Shown: positions 11,510-23,627 of the stretch, one piece after another | How positions within the stretch are numbered: position 1 is the first letter of the stretch | How the letters are laid out: each line of letters opens with the position of its first letter | DNA from: Thinopyrum elongatum | Taxonomy: Eukaryota > Streptophyta > Magnoliopsida > Poales > Poaceae | Direction: 5' to 3' | Length of the DNA stretch: 64,000 nucleotides | NCBI GenBank assembly: GCA_011799875.1 | Contig: CM022302.1 | Coordinates: 183,512,942 to 183,576,941 of the forward strand | Program-made: the position numbers and the translations under genes | The notes under the pieces: model-generated | Told to the model about the DNA's origin: nothing | What the model saw: the letters and a program-made list of their open reading frames with translations, nothing else | Databases searched by the model: none

Positions 11510-12575
11510 GGCCCCACTCCGGGACCTTCTAGAACCTTCCCGGTACAATAACAAAAAATCTCAAACATTTTTTCGAAACCCTGAATATGACTTCCCATAT
11601 ATAAATCTTTACCTCCGGAACCTCGTGATGTCCCGGATCCCATCCGGGACTCCGAACAACCTTCGGTTTTCACCATATGAATATCTCAATACTACCCTAG
11701 CGCTACCGAACGTTAAGTGTGCGACCCTACGGGTTCGAGAACATGCGGACATGACTGAGACTCCTCTCCAATCAATAATCAATAGCGGGACCTGGATGCC
11801 CATATTGATTCCCACATATTCAACGAAGATCTTTATCAGTTGAATCATGATGTCGAGGATTCAATTAATCCCGTATACAATTCCCTTTGTCCGGCGATAT
11901 GTTACTTTCCCGAGATTCGATCGTCGGTATCTCCATACCTAGTTCAATCTCGTTACCTGCAAGTCTCTTTACTCGTTCCGTAATACAAGATCCCCGTGAC
12001 TAAACCCATTAGTCACATGCTTGCAAGCTATTCACGATGTTGTATTACCGAGAGGGCCTAGAGATATCTCTCCGTCACACGGAGTGACAAATCCCAGTCT
12101 CGATCCATGCAACCCAACAAACACTTTCCAAGATACCCATAGATCACCTTTATAATTACGCAGTTATGAAGTGGCGTTTGATTACCCACAAAGTATTCTT
12201 CCAGTAATAGGGAGTGGCATGATCTCATGGTCTAAGAAACAGATACTTGACATGAAGAAAGCTATAGCAAATAAACTAAGTGATATGAGATGATGCTAAG
12301 CTTACGGTTGGGTATGTCCATCACATCATTCTCCTAATGATATGATCACATTATCAAATGACAACTCATATGTATGGTTAGGAAACCTTAACCATCTTTA
12401 ATCAACGAGATACTCTAGTAGAGGCTCACTAGGGACATAATATTCATTTATGTATTCGCACATGTATTTAAGTTTCCAGTCAATACAATTATAGAATGGA
12501 TAATAAACATTTATCATGAACAAGGAAATATGATAATAACACATTTATTATTGCCTCTAGGGCATATTTCCAACA

Positions 12576-13240
12576 TGTAATCACATTACATCTAGCGATA
12601 ATCACTTGCCACACGGATTACACGGAATCCAAGCATCACTCCAAATATTTATAGATGTACCATCTCCTACATGACATATGCATCTTTGTTCAAGGATTGA
12701 ATTCTTACCCACAAGCTCTGCCAAGTGTATGAGAAACCTTCCTTCATACTAACACTTAACAAATCACCATAAGGAACAAAATTGTCTATGAGAATTTTTG
12801 CACACGAGCAATCAGGATCCAATAATAGGCACCAACATTATTTTGCTAGCAAGTTCAAATTGAAGCAATGTAGATCACAAAATCTCATACCTCCATGTTT
12901 TTTTGGAATGCACATCTTCCACTATGCCAACCAGTGCATGTGCTTATGTTGGTCATCATTGCCCCACCACTACCAAATCATGGCATGTGTGATCCCTTTA
13001 ATGACTAGCTTGGGGAGTTTTGAAATTGGCATAGCATATGCCAACATCGCTTGAGTGACCTCCTTCAGAAGAACTCATGTTGTTCCATAGGATAAACACT
13101 TGTATTCTCACTCCTCTAGGATCTTACTAACTTTGCGAATAAGATTTTAGAAGAATTTTGACCAGTCAGCCCCCAACTTATTTCTCAATGATTGCTTTGG
13201 TCAGAATGTTTAACTCATCATAAACCTCTTCTCCAGCTTG
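12576..13240 (-). pseudogene. LINE (L1-type) reverse-transcriptase tail, proximal piece
   Basis: Minus-strand translation across frames gives, in order, EVTQAMLAYAMPISKLPK, a W.WGN...HWLAWWKMC-like block, KKHGGMRF.DLHCFNLNLLAK and the VGDGTSINIWSDAWIP motif that closes this region in plant L1 elements. The order matches the thumb and C-terminal part of L1 ORF2. Stops and small shifts interrupt it. The sequence continues on the other side of the BARE/WIS solo LTR. Confidence 0.75.
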
Positions 13241-14230
13241 TGTGGAAGTGCAAGGACTAAAAACTAGACTGTATTTAACTTCACTGGCCAGTTGTCCAGA
13301 TGCCAAACAATACGAGTTCAACACATGCTTGAGCATTCTCGTATTTTTTTCATTTTTCTATTTGTCAGTTCTGGTGGGGAGCCTTAGAGGGGAATCAAAA
13401 AACTCATTGGATGGCTTGGCCAAAAATTCAGAAACACAAGTTGTGTGGTGGATTAGGCTTCTGTGACTTCATGGTGTTCAATCGAGCACTACTGGTGAGA
13501 AAGGCATGGACTTCTAATATAAACCTGATAGTCCTTGTGCGGAGGTACCAAAAGCTCGATATTATCCAGAGGGGCGACTTGAAGATACGGTCTTCCCAGA
13601 CAACACATCTGTGGCTTGGAGCTCTTGGAAAAAGGCTGTTAGTGGGAAGAGAGACACAAATTCACATTTGGCGGGACTAGTGGCTGCCGTGGGAGCCGTC
13701 GGGCATGCTAATCTTGCCGCAAGGTACTTGCAGACTTCAAAGGGTCGCCGACCTCCACGATGCCAACGGAGCCTGGCAATTGGATCTCCTCCGACAGTAC
13801 TTCTTGCCGATCGACATCGACGCGATCATCCGCACCAAAATGTCACCACGTGTACCCGACCACATGCTCACATGGGCACCTGAGAAGTCTGGCATCTTCC
13901 CTGTATGGTTTGCACACCGCTTTGCCATGGACGAGCGCAAGCGTCCTATGGCAAGCGCTTCAAGCAAGGCACTAGATGGTCATTGCGCCATCTGGAAGAC
14001 CATATGGGGGTGTCCTCCTCCCCCAAAGGTATGAGATTTTGCATGGAGACTAGTGACCAATTCCTTGCAACTTGGGAAATAAGTTTTCTCGCAATTTAGA
14101 AACTAATGATATTTGCCCGCTCTGTGGTATGGAACGTGAGGACGCTTTCCACCCGATGTGAAGATGTCCTCATGCGAAGGAATTATGGAGGGCCATGGCG
14201 CATGACTCGCCAATCCCATATGTGGATGAG
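13241..14230 (+). pseudogene. Second LINE (L1-type) fragment with zinc-binding C-terminus, cut by element A
   Basis: Plus-strand blocks in order: FWWGALEGNQKTHWMAWPK, GGLGFCDFMVFNRALL, VADLHDANGAWQLDLLRQYF, LPIDIDAII and a terminal CPLCGMEREDAFHP zinc motif with the following HAKELW. These are the successive landmarks of plant L1 ORF2 C-termini (zf-RVT type). At least four frame changes separate the blocks. The reading stops at PIPYVDE where the LTR of element A begins, so A inserted into this LINE. It lies tail-to-tail against the minus-strand LINE fragment. Confidence 0.8.
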
Positions 14231-15752
14231 TGATACGTCTCTGACGTATCTATAATTTTCGATTATTTCATGCTATTATATTATCAATCTTAGATACTTT
14301 GTGTGCAATTTCATATCATTTTTGGGAACTAACCTATTAACTCAGTGCCTAGTGCCAGTTGTTGTTTTCTGCTTGTTTTTGGTTTTACAGAAAATTTGTA
14401 CCAACTGGAGTCCAAACATGACAAAACTTTTTGACAATTTTTTCTCGACATAAGAGACCCTAGAAGCTTCAGGGGAGGACCAGAAGACCTATGAGGAGAC
14501 GACAAGGCAACAGGGCACGCCCTGGTAGGCACGCCCTGATGCCTTGTGGACCCCTCATGGCTTGTCTGACCTAATTCTAGCGTTATAAATTCCTAATATT
14601 GCAAAAAAATAGAGAGCCACCCAAAACACCTTTTCCGCCATCGCAAGCTTCTGTTCTTCCGTGATCCCATCTGGAGGCCTTTTCCGGTACTCTGCCGGAG
14701 GGGGAATCAATCATGGAGGGCTTCTACATCAACCTTGCTGCACCTCCGATGATGTGTGAGTAGTTCACCACAGACCTACGGGTCCATAGTGATTAGCTAG
14801 ATGGCTTCTTCTTTCTCTTTGATCTTCAATACAATTTTCTCCTCGAAGTTCTATCCGATGTAATCTTGTTTTGCGGTGTGTTTGTTGGGATTGGATGAAT
14901 TCTGGGTTTATGACTGGAATATTTATTGAAAGTAATTGAGTTTATTATGTGTGATTGTTATAGCTATGTAATGTTACGGTCTATGGATTTTCTTTGGCCA
15001 AGTTGATTCGTTGATCTTCAATGGAAGTGGTGCATAGTAGTAGGTTCAATCTTGCGGTATCCTCACCTAGTGACAGTAGGGGTAGCGAGGCACATATTGT
15101 ATTGTTGCTACTATGGGAAAAATGACAGGGTTTAATCATATTGCTTGGTTTTATTCTGTCTACATTATGTCATCTTGCTTAAAGCGTTACTTTATTTGTC
15201 ATGAACTTAATTCCATAGATGCATGCTGGATAGGGGTCGATTGGTGCAGTGATAATAGTAGATGCAGGCAGGAGTCGGTCTACTTGTCACGGACGTAATG
15301 CCTATGTATATGATCATGTCATGAATATCGTCATAACTATGTGCTCTTCTATCAATTGCCCGACAATAATTTGTCTACCCGCCATATGCTATTTTTATGA
15401 GAGAGATGCCTCTAGTGAAACCTATGGCCCATCGGGTCTATTTTAATCATATTACAAAAACCAAAATTACATTGTTGCAATTTTCTTTCTTTTGTTTTAC
15501 TTTGTAATTTGTTTATCACCTATTGTCAGATTTAATCCTTGCAATTAACGAGTACAAGTGGATTGACAACCCTCTTGCCCATGTTGGGTGCAAGTATTTT
15601 CTCTTCTGTGTGTAGGTACTATTGACGAGTGTTTGCGTGGTTCTCCTATTGGTTTGATATCCTTGGTTCTCTATTGAGGGAAATATTATCCGCTACTATA
15701 TTGCTTCACCCTTCCTCTTCGGGGAAAATCCCAACGCAGCTCACAAGTAGCA
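14231..15752 (+). repeat. 5' LTR of element A
   Basis: Begins TGATACGTCTCTGACGTATC and ends CTCACAAGTAGCA, 1,522 bp. It is followed after 11 bases by the primer site. It matches the truncated 3' LTR at 19598 along that copy's whole length, with scattered substitutions and small gaps. Confidence 0.9.
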
Positions 15753-15763
15753 GAAAGAATTTC

Positions 15764-15781
15764 TGGTGCCGTTGTCGGGGA
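15764..15781 (+). promoter_or_regulatory. Primer binding site of element A (tRNA-Asp type)
   Basis: TGGTGCCGTTGTCGGGGA differs at two positions from TGGCGCCGTTGCCGGGGA, the complement of the 3' end of plant tRNA-Asp. Both changes are C to T. Confidence 0.8.
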
Positions 15782-15972
15782 GACATCATCAAACACTTAC
15801 ATGTTCCTACGTTCACATTATCATTTGGTTGTTATACTTTTTAATTGCTTTTATTTGCCTTCTCTTTTTCATCTCCCTCCACTTCTCTAAAAAAATAAAA
15901 AACACAAAAACATTTTATCTTGCTTGTTTGCTTGAAGTTGCTATCATCTCTAAGTTGAAAGCGCTAGTGAAG

Positions 15973-16813
15973 ATGGTGCTAGAGTCTCATGATGAAAAGT
16001 CTAAATTATTTGATCTTAATTATGATCCTCCTGAGAATGAAGCTCACAATAATGAAGCTCCCATAATCTTAAAAACTACGTAAAACTTATCGTATGGGTA
16101 GCGGGAATATTATTAGAAAGAATGTCATCCAAGAATTCTTTAATTGTATGAGAGTTATACCTCTAATTAAAGGATCTATTCTTGATAAAACTAATTGCTA
16201 TGTGGATGCTATTGCTATGCTTGTGGTTAAATTGGAAAGAATTGTTTTTGCATATTCATCCCATCTTACAAAAGATGTTCTTTGAACTTCACAAAAAAAT
16301 TACTACTGTCATCTTATGCATGAATTCGATTATATAATCTGAGAAGCTAGGGGTATATTTGCCTTTTATAAAATAGATTTTGAGCATCCTCCAATGGAAG
16401 AAATCCTTCATGATAAAGACACTATGTGTAGGTTGGATTCTAAAGACTATCATGCTTATGGTGAAAATATTAGGACGAAAGTTCCTCATTCTGAAATAAT
16501 TAAAACCTTGTACAACAACACTTGTGATAAATTTGAATGGATCACCAAGGGAATTGATGAGGGATTTAGTGAAGAATGGTTTGAAAATACTACTAGAGAT
16601 CCTATTGATGATGAAATCCATGTTTTATATGAGGATCTCTATGGTGATGATTCGGAGTTTGAAGTAATGAATGCTAAAATTACCAAACAAAGTCCCTTCA
16701 ACTATTTAAGTTCACCTACCAGAAAAGTAGAATATGAGAGTAGAGAATCAATGAGAAAAGTTTTTGAAGATTTGGTTCGAAAGGATATAGAATCCAAAGA
16801 TGACAATACTTGA
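15973..16813 (+). pseudogene. Family-specific frame of element A, broken
   Basis: Three overlapping pieces (from 15973, 16094 and 16394) form one decayed frame with stops and shifts. The last 139 codons are open and end KDIESKDDNT. The same KKDDNT-type end and an upstream M(N/H)EFD block occur in the corresponding frame of element B, which shows that it was once a conserved product of this retrotransposon family. It is acidic, has no zinc knuckle and no enzyme motif. A structural, gag-like role is a guess. Confidence 0.55.
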
Positions 16814-19581
16814 AACTTTGAAATTATGCCTAGCTAGAAGCATCAAACAATAGCGCTTGTTGGGAGGCAACCCAATAGTTATCTTAAATATTTGATTTTC
16901 GTTTATGTTTTGGTGTGATGACATGATTATTGCTACTGTAATGATTATGTTTTTATCTTTTAATTAGTGTTTGTTCCAAGTAAAGCCTTTGGGATGATTC
17001 GGATGATAGTTGAATTGATTCTGTGCAAAAACAGAAACTTTTGTGCCCAGTGCAGGAATTTTGTTTACTATAATGTGATCTTGGTCTGAAATTTTTACAC
17101 ATGATTGATATACAAATTGCCCACAGTATCCTATTTTTTCAGAATTTCTGGAGTTACAGGAGTATGGTTTTTGTTCATATCATTACAGACTGTTTTGTTT
17201 TATCAGATTCTGTTTTTATTGCGTAGTGTACTTATTTTAATGATGCTATGGATTATATTGGGGGGTATATGTCATGAAAAAGTTATAATACAGTAGGTAT
17301 TATGCAAGAATAATTATGAATGAGTTTACAACAGTACGTAAGGTTTATGATTTGATGATTATACAAACGGATCTCACGAAGTTTCTGTTGAGTTTTGTGT
17401 GATGAAGTTTTCAAGTTTTGGGTGAGATCACGATGGATGAAGGAATAAGGAGCGGTAAGACCCTAAACTTGGGGATGCCCAAGGCACCCTAAGGTAATAT
17501 TCAAGGAAGACTCAAGCGTCTAAGGTTGGGGATGCCCCGGATGGCATCCCCTCTTTCGTCCACAATTCATCAGTATGTTACTTGGAGCTACATTTTTATT
17601 CATCACATGATATGAGTTTTACTTGGATCGTCTTGTACCATAGTTTTATTTTGTTTGCTTGTTAGTTTGCCACAATAATTGTTTGCTGGACACATCTTTT
17701 GAGAGAGACACACATCCATCATGATTTGTTAGAATACTCTCTGAGCTTCACTTATATCTTTTGAGTTATGCAATTGCTCTTGTGCTTCACCTATATCTTT
17801 AGAGCATGGCGGTGGTAATATATTTTATAGAAATGATTGCATTCTCATGCATCACTTAAATCTTTTTTAGAATCCTAAATAGGAAGTGGTAATAGGCACG
17901 GGTTATAAGACTAGTACAAAAAGGATCAAGGGTGATATAATAAAAACTTTCATGTAGATCACTAAATATGAAACCTATGATTTAATTATATTGATGTCGT
18001 AATATGAAAGGTTATTAGTTCATGATCATTGGTTAGTAGAAATATCAATATTAAAGTTTGTTATTAACTACTCATTTAAGTGTTGGCCATGGCATGGTGG
18101 GGAGGTTTGAGAATTTTTATGTCTGATTGAAATCTTTGTGTGCTCTCTAAATCGGGGGCGCGCGATGGTTAACTCCTACCAACCTCCTCCCTAGGGGCAT
18201 GTGAGTAGTACTTTGTTTCAAGGGCTAATTAAACTTTCACAATAAGTATATGAGTTCTTTATGACTAATGTGAGTTCATGAACTAACACAACACTCCCAC
18301 CTATCAACATATTGCTAGCCTCTTCGGTACCGTGCATTGCCCTTTCTCACCTTGAGAGTTTGTGCAAACTTCGCCGGTGCATCCAAACCCTGTGATATGA
18401 TACACTCTATCACACATAAGCCTCTTTATATCTTCTTCAAAACAGCCACCATACCTACCTATCTTGGCATTTCCATAGCCATTCCGAGATATATTCCATG
18501 CAACTTCCACTGTTCCGTCTTATGACATGTGTGTTCATCATCATATTGCTTTGCATGATCATATAGAGCTGACATGATATTTGTGGCAAAGCCACCATTC
18601 ATCATTGTAATACATGTTACGCTAGATCATTGCACATCCTGGCACACTGCCAAAGGCATTCATATAGAGTCGTATTGTTTTGAGTTTATCAAGGTGTAAG
18701 TAAATAAAATGTGATGATCATCATTATTGGAGCATTGTCCCAGTGAGGTAAAGAATGATGGAGGTTGATGAGTCCTCCGAAATGTGGGGCTGAGGTTCAT
18801 GGTATTTTTCTAAAAAAATGAGAGAAAAAGAGAGAAGGGGCAATGCTACTATTCTTTTACCACACTTGTGCTTCAAAGTAGCACCATATTCTTCATATGG
18901 AGAATCTCCTGGGTTGTAACTTTCATATACTAGTGGGAATTTTTCATTATAGAACTTGGCTTGTTTATTCTGATAACGGGCTTCCTCAAATGCCCGAGGT
19001 CTTCATGAGCAAGCAAGTTGGCTGCACACCCACTTAGTTTCAGTATTGAGCTTTCATACACTTATAACTCTAGTGCACCCGTTGCATGGCAATCCCTACT
19101 CGTCGCATTGATATCGATTGAAAGGCATCTCTATTGCCTATCGATCCGCCGAGTTGATGCGATACTTTCTTGTTTTTTGACTTCCCTTATGAATATCTAC
19201 CACCACATTCTATTCCACCCATAGTGCTATGTCCATGGCTCACGCTCGTGTATTGAGTTGAAAATGTTGAAGCGCGTGAAAAGTATGATCCAATTGCTTG
19301 TTTTGACAGGGGGGTGCTCATGGTTTATCTTAATGCGGTGAAGGCAGAGTCATGCCATGCTTACATTATTCAATGAGTAGGGATAATATTCGTTGAGCAT
19401 CGTATATTTTGAAAAAGTAATGATTACGTTCTTGTATTCATGGATATTATTATGTTGATATCAATTACTTCATAGTTTCTCAACATTTATACCAAAAAAT
19501 ATTACATGATAGACATGCTGGGTAGCATTCAACATTGAAAATTGTGTTTTTATCATTTACCCACTCGAGGACAAGCAGGAA
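16814..19581 (+). other. Non-coding internal region of element A
   Basis: AT-rich sequence without a long frame. The part from about 17600 resembles the right internal part of element D (39928-41967), including the GTACCGTGCATTGCCCTTTC block near 18331 and a short purine run near 18820. A 62-codon frame at 18337 is shared with D (see findings). Confidence 0.6.
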
Positions 19582-19597
19582 TTAAGCTTGGGGATGC
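19582..19597 (+). promoter_or_regulatory. Purine-rich tract before the 3' LTR of element A
   Basis: TTAAGCTTGGGGATGC directly precedes the 3' LTR. The same string precedes the 3' LTRs of B (minus strand) and D, as expected for the plus-strand priming region of one family. Confidence 0.65.
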
Positions 19598-20717
19598 TGA
19601 TATGTCTCCGACGTATCTATATTTTTTGATTGTTTCATGCTATTATATTATCAATCTTAGGTAGTTTATATGCAATTTTATATCATTTTTGGGAACTAAC
19701 CTATTAACTTAGTGCCTAGTGCTAGATGTTGTTTTTTGCTTTTTTTGGTTTTAGAGAAAATTTGTACCAAACGGAGTCCAAACACGATGAAACTTTTTGA
19801 CCATTTTTTTTCTGGACATAAGAGACCCTAGAAGTTTTGAGGGAGGACCAGAAGACCTACGAGGAGGCGGCAAGGAAACATGGCACACCCTGATGCCTTG
19901 TGGGCCCCTCGTGGCTCCATCTGACATTATTCCAGTGTTATGGATTCCCAAATATTGCAAAAACCCCAAACAGCCACCAGAAACAATTTTTCCGCTGCCG
20001 CAAGCTTCTGTTCTTCCGTGATCTTTTTCGGTACTCTGCCGGAGGGGAATCGATCACTGAGGGCTTCTACATCAATCTTGTTGCACCTTTGATGATGTGT
20101 GAGTAGTTAACCACAGACCTACGGGTCCATAGTGGTTAGCTAGATGTCTTCTTCTCTCTCTTCGATCTTCAATACAATGTTCTCCTTAGAGTTTTATCTG
20201 ATGTAATCTTCTTTTGTGGTGTGTTTGTTGGGATCTGATGAATTCTGGATTTATGATTAGAATATTCATTGAAAGTAATTGAGTCTTTTCTGAACTTTAT
20301 TATGTGTGATTGTTATAGCTATGTAATGCTTTATGATCTATAGGTTTTCTTTGGCCAAGTTGATTCGTTGATCTTCAGTGGAAGTGGTGCATAGTAGTAG
20401 GTTCAATCTTGCGGTGTCCTCACCCAGTGACAGCAGGGGTAGCGAGGCACGTATTGTATTGTTGCTACTAAGGGGAAAACGATGGGGTTTAATCATATTG
20501 CTTGGTTTTATTCTGTCTGCATTATGTCATCTTGCTTAAAGCGTTACTCTGTTTATCATGAACTTAATACCATAGATGCATGCTGGATAGCGGTCGATGG
20601 GTGGAGTAATAGTAGTAGATGCAGACAGGAGTCGGTCTACTAGTCACGGACGTAATGCCTATGTACATGATCATGCCAAGAATATCGTCATAACTATGCG
20701 CTTTTCTATCAGTTGCC
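19598..20717 (+). repeat. 3' LTR of element A, truncated
   Basis: Begins TGATATGTCTCCGACGTATC and follows the 5' LTR for 1,120 bp. It stops abruptly after ATCAGTTGCC, where the terminal sequence of element B starts. The missing 400 bp should lie beyond the right edge of the window. Confidence 0.85.
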
Positions 20718-21992
20718 TGATTGCTTGTATATGCGTTGGTATTTCCCCGAAGAGGAGAGGATGATGCAGCACAGCAATGATAAGTATTTCGCTCAGTTAT
20801 GAAACCAAGGTTATCAATCTAGTAGGAGAACAAAGCAACACTATGTAAACAGTACCTGCACACAAAGAACAAATACTATGTAAACAGTACTTGCACACAA
20901 AGAACAAATACTTGCAACCCAACGCGTAAGAGGGGTTGTCAATCCCTCCCCGGTAAAAAGATGGATAAAATTGTATGAGATTGGATAAATAGATCTAGAA
21001 AAAACACGAAATAAAATAAGTAAAGAAAAAGTGCAGCAAGGTATTTTTGGGTTTTTGGAATAATAGATCTGAAAACAATATGATAAAAGATAGACACGGG
21101 GGCCGTAGATTTCACTAGTGGCTTCTCTCGATAAAATAGCATACGGTGGGTAAAAAAATTATTGTTGGGCAATTGATAGAAGAACAAATAATTATGACGA
21201 TATCCAAGGCAATGATCATGTATATAGGCATCACGTCCAAGATTAGTAGACCGACTCTTGCCTGCATCTACTACTATTACTCCACACATCGACCGCTATC
21301 CAGCATGCATCTAGTGTATTAAGTTCATGGAGAAACGGAGTAATGCAATAAGAATGATGACGTGATGTAGACAAGATCTATTCATGTAGAATAGACCCCA
21401 TCTTTTTATCCTTAATAGCAACGATACATGCGTGCCTTGCTACCCCTTCGGTCACTGGGTGAGGACACCGCAAGATCAAACCCATCACAAAGCACCTCTT
21501 CCCATTGCAAGAAAAATCAATCTAGTTGGCCAAACCAAACCAAAGTTTCGGAGAAGAAATACGGGGCTATAACAATCATGCATATAACATATCAAAGAAA
21601 ACTCAAATAATATTCATAGATATATCTGATCATAAACTCACACTTCATCGGATCCCAACAAACACACCGCAAAAAGTCATTACATCAAATAGATCTCCAA
21701 GAACATCGAGGAGAACATTGTATTAAGAATCAAAAAGAGAGAAGAAGCCATCTAGCTACTGCCTACAGACCCATAGGTCTATGATGAACTACTCATGCAT
21801 CATCGGAGGAGCACCAATGAGGATGATGAACCCCTCCGTGATCGTGTTCCCCTCCGGCAAGGTGCCAGAATAGGGCTCTAGATTGGATCTCATGGTTCTG
21901 GAACTTGCGGCGGCTGGAATTGTGTTTCGACGACTCCCCTAGGGTTTGTGGAATATCTTAGTATTTATAGAGCTGAGATGCAGTGGAGGATT
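20718..21992 (-). repeat. 3' LTR of element B, distal part
   Basis: Read on the minus strand it ends ...CGCATATACAAGCAATCA at 20718, and it contains the same landmarks as the LTR of A in reverse (CCTCTTCGGGGAAA, GATGCATGCTGGATAGCGG). Element D splits it at 21993. The rest of the LTR resumes at 43475. Confidence 0.85.
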
Positions 21993-23479
21993 GATACGTC
22001 TCCGTCGTATCTATAAGTTTTGATTGTTTCATGCCAATATTATACAAATTTCACATACTTTTGGTAACATTTTATATGATTTATTGGACTAACCTATTGA
22101 TCCAGTGCCCAGTGCCAGTCCCTGTTTTTTGCATTTTTTTGCTTTGCAGAATATCCATATCAAACGAAGTCCAAATGTGATAAAAATTTATGGAGATTTT
22201 TTTGGAATATTTGTGATTTTTGGGAGGTGGAATCAATGCAAATGGGGGCCCACAACCACCACAAGACACCTGTGCGCGCCAGGCAGCCCAGGCGCGTGGT
22301 GGTGGGTTGTGCCCTCCCCGAACATCGGTTGGAGCTCTACTTCGGGTGCAAGGAAGGTTATATCCGGAAAAAAATCATGTTAAAATCTCAGCGCAATCGG
22401 AGTTACGGATCTCCGGGAATATAAGAAACGGTTTTCAGCCAGAAAACAGGAACGCGAATTAGAAGAGAACAGAGAGGGAGATCCAATCTTGGAGGGGCTC
22501 CCGCCCCTCTGCCACAATGGAGGCCATGGACCAGAGGGGGGACTCTCCTCCCATCTAGGGGGAGACCAAGGAAGAAGAAGAAGGAGAGGGGCTCTCTCCC
22601 CCTCTCTCCCGGTGGCGCCGGAGTGCCGCCGGGGCAAGGATCGTGATGGCGATCTATATCAACAACCTTGCTACCGTCAACACCAACTTTCTTCCCCTCT
22701 ATGCAGTGGTGTAACACCCCTTCTCCCCGCTGTAATCTCTACTTAAACATGGTGCTCAGCACTATATATTATTTCCCAATGATATGTTGTTATCCTATGA
22801 TGTTTGAGTAGATCCGTTTTGTCCTATGGGTTAATCGTGATCTTGGTTGGTATGATCGTATATTTTATTTATGGTGCTGTCCTATGGTGCCCTCCGTGTC
22901 GTGCAAACAGAGGGACCCCCTCTATAGGGTGTTGCAATATGTTCATGATTCGCTTATTGTCAGTTGCGGGAGTGACAGAAGCCTAAACACAGATAAGTCG
23001 GTTGTTGCATATGGGAGTAAAGAGGACTTGATACTTAATGCTATGGTTGGGTTTCACGACCTTAATGATCTTTAGTAGTTGCGGATGCTTGCAAAAGTTC
23101 CAATCATAAGTGCATATGATCCAAGTAGAGAAAGTATGTTAGCTCATGCCTCTCCCTCATATAAAATTGCAAGAATGATTACCGATCTAGTTATCGATTG
23201 CCTCGGGACAAATGAATTTCTTGTTGACAAAAGCTATCCACTTTTTATTACCTTGCAATTTATTCGTAGTTTTATTCTCGCAAAGTACTCGTAGTTTTAT
23301 TCTTGCAAAATAGTTTCATACTTGTTTTAGGTAAAGCAAACGTCATGTGTGCGTAGAGTTGTATCGGTGGTCGATAGAACTTGAGGGAATATTTGTTCTG
23401 CCTTTAGCTCCTCATTGGGTTCGACACTCTTATTTATCCAAGAAGGCTACAAATGATCCCCTATACTTGTGGGTTATCA
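21993..23479 (+). repeat. 5' LTR of element D
   Basis: Begins TGATACGTCTCCGTCGTATC and ends CTTGTGGGTTATCA. It contains a GC-rich block at 22240-22640 whose apparent frames on both strands have no recognisable domain. It is nearly identical to the LTR at 41984. Confidence 0.9.
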
Positions 23480-23490
23480 AGACCTTTTTC

Positions 23491-23508
23491 TGGCGCTGTT
23501 ACCGGGGA
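23491..23508 (+). promoter_or_regulatory. Primer binding site of element D (tRNA-Asp type)
   Basis: TGGCGCTGTTACCGGGGA matches the tRNA-Asp complement TGGCGCCGTTGCCGGGGA at all but two positions. It starts 11 bases after the LTR end. Confidence 0.85.
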
Positions 23509-23627
23509 GCAATAGCGTGGGGTGAATATTCTCGTGTGTGCTTGTTTGCTTTATCACTAAGTAATTTTTATTTTCTGTTCTAAGTTGTTCTCTATCTTTA
23601 GTTATGGATATGGAACACGAAACATAA

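Larger units (their letters stand above)
9290..12575 (-). repeat. Solo LTR of a BARE-1/WIS/Angela-type Ty1/copia element, interrupted
   Basis: On the minus strand it starts TGTTGGAAATATGCCCTAGA (right edge, 12575), the signature start of this family. It ends with the reverse complement of TGATGGGCAACGTTGCATGA, where TGTTGGGC is usual. Excluding the inserted LTR at 9967-11509 and one copy of its target duplication, about 1.74 kb remain, the normal size for this LTR. The flanks carry a perfect 5-bp duplication TGTAA (9285-9289 and 12576-12580). No internal region is attached, so this is a solo LTR left by recombination. Its host is the minus-strand LINE. Confidence 0.92.
14231..20717 (+). mobile_element. 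Element A: non-autonomous LTR retrotransposon, 3' LTR truncated by element B
   Basis: Complete 5' LTR, tRNA-Asp-type primer site, a decayed family-specific frame, about 2.8 kb of non-coding internal sequence, a purine-rich tract and the first 1,120 bp of the 3' LTR. The 3' LTR stops where element B begins at 20718. No protease, reverse transcriptase or integrase is present, so it depends on other elements. It inserted in a LINE; the left flank is ATGAG and the right target copy is outside the window. Confidence 0.85.

Noticed and set aside
13905..14099. Separate small gene at the end of the LINE
   Set aside because: It is the shifted continuation of LINE ORF2 before its zinc motif.
15764..15781. 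tRNA genes at the tRNA-like strings
   Set aside because: Only 12-18 bases complementary to a tRNA 3' end are present, each just after an LTR; they are primer sites.
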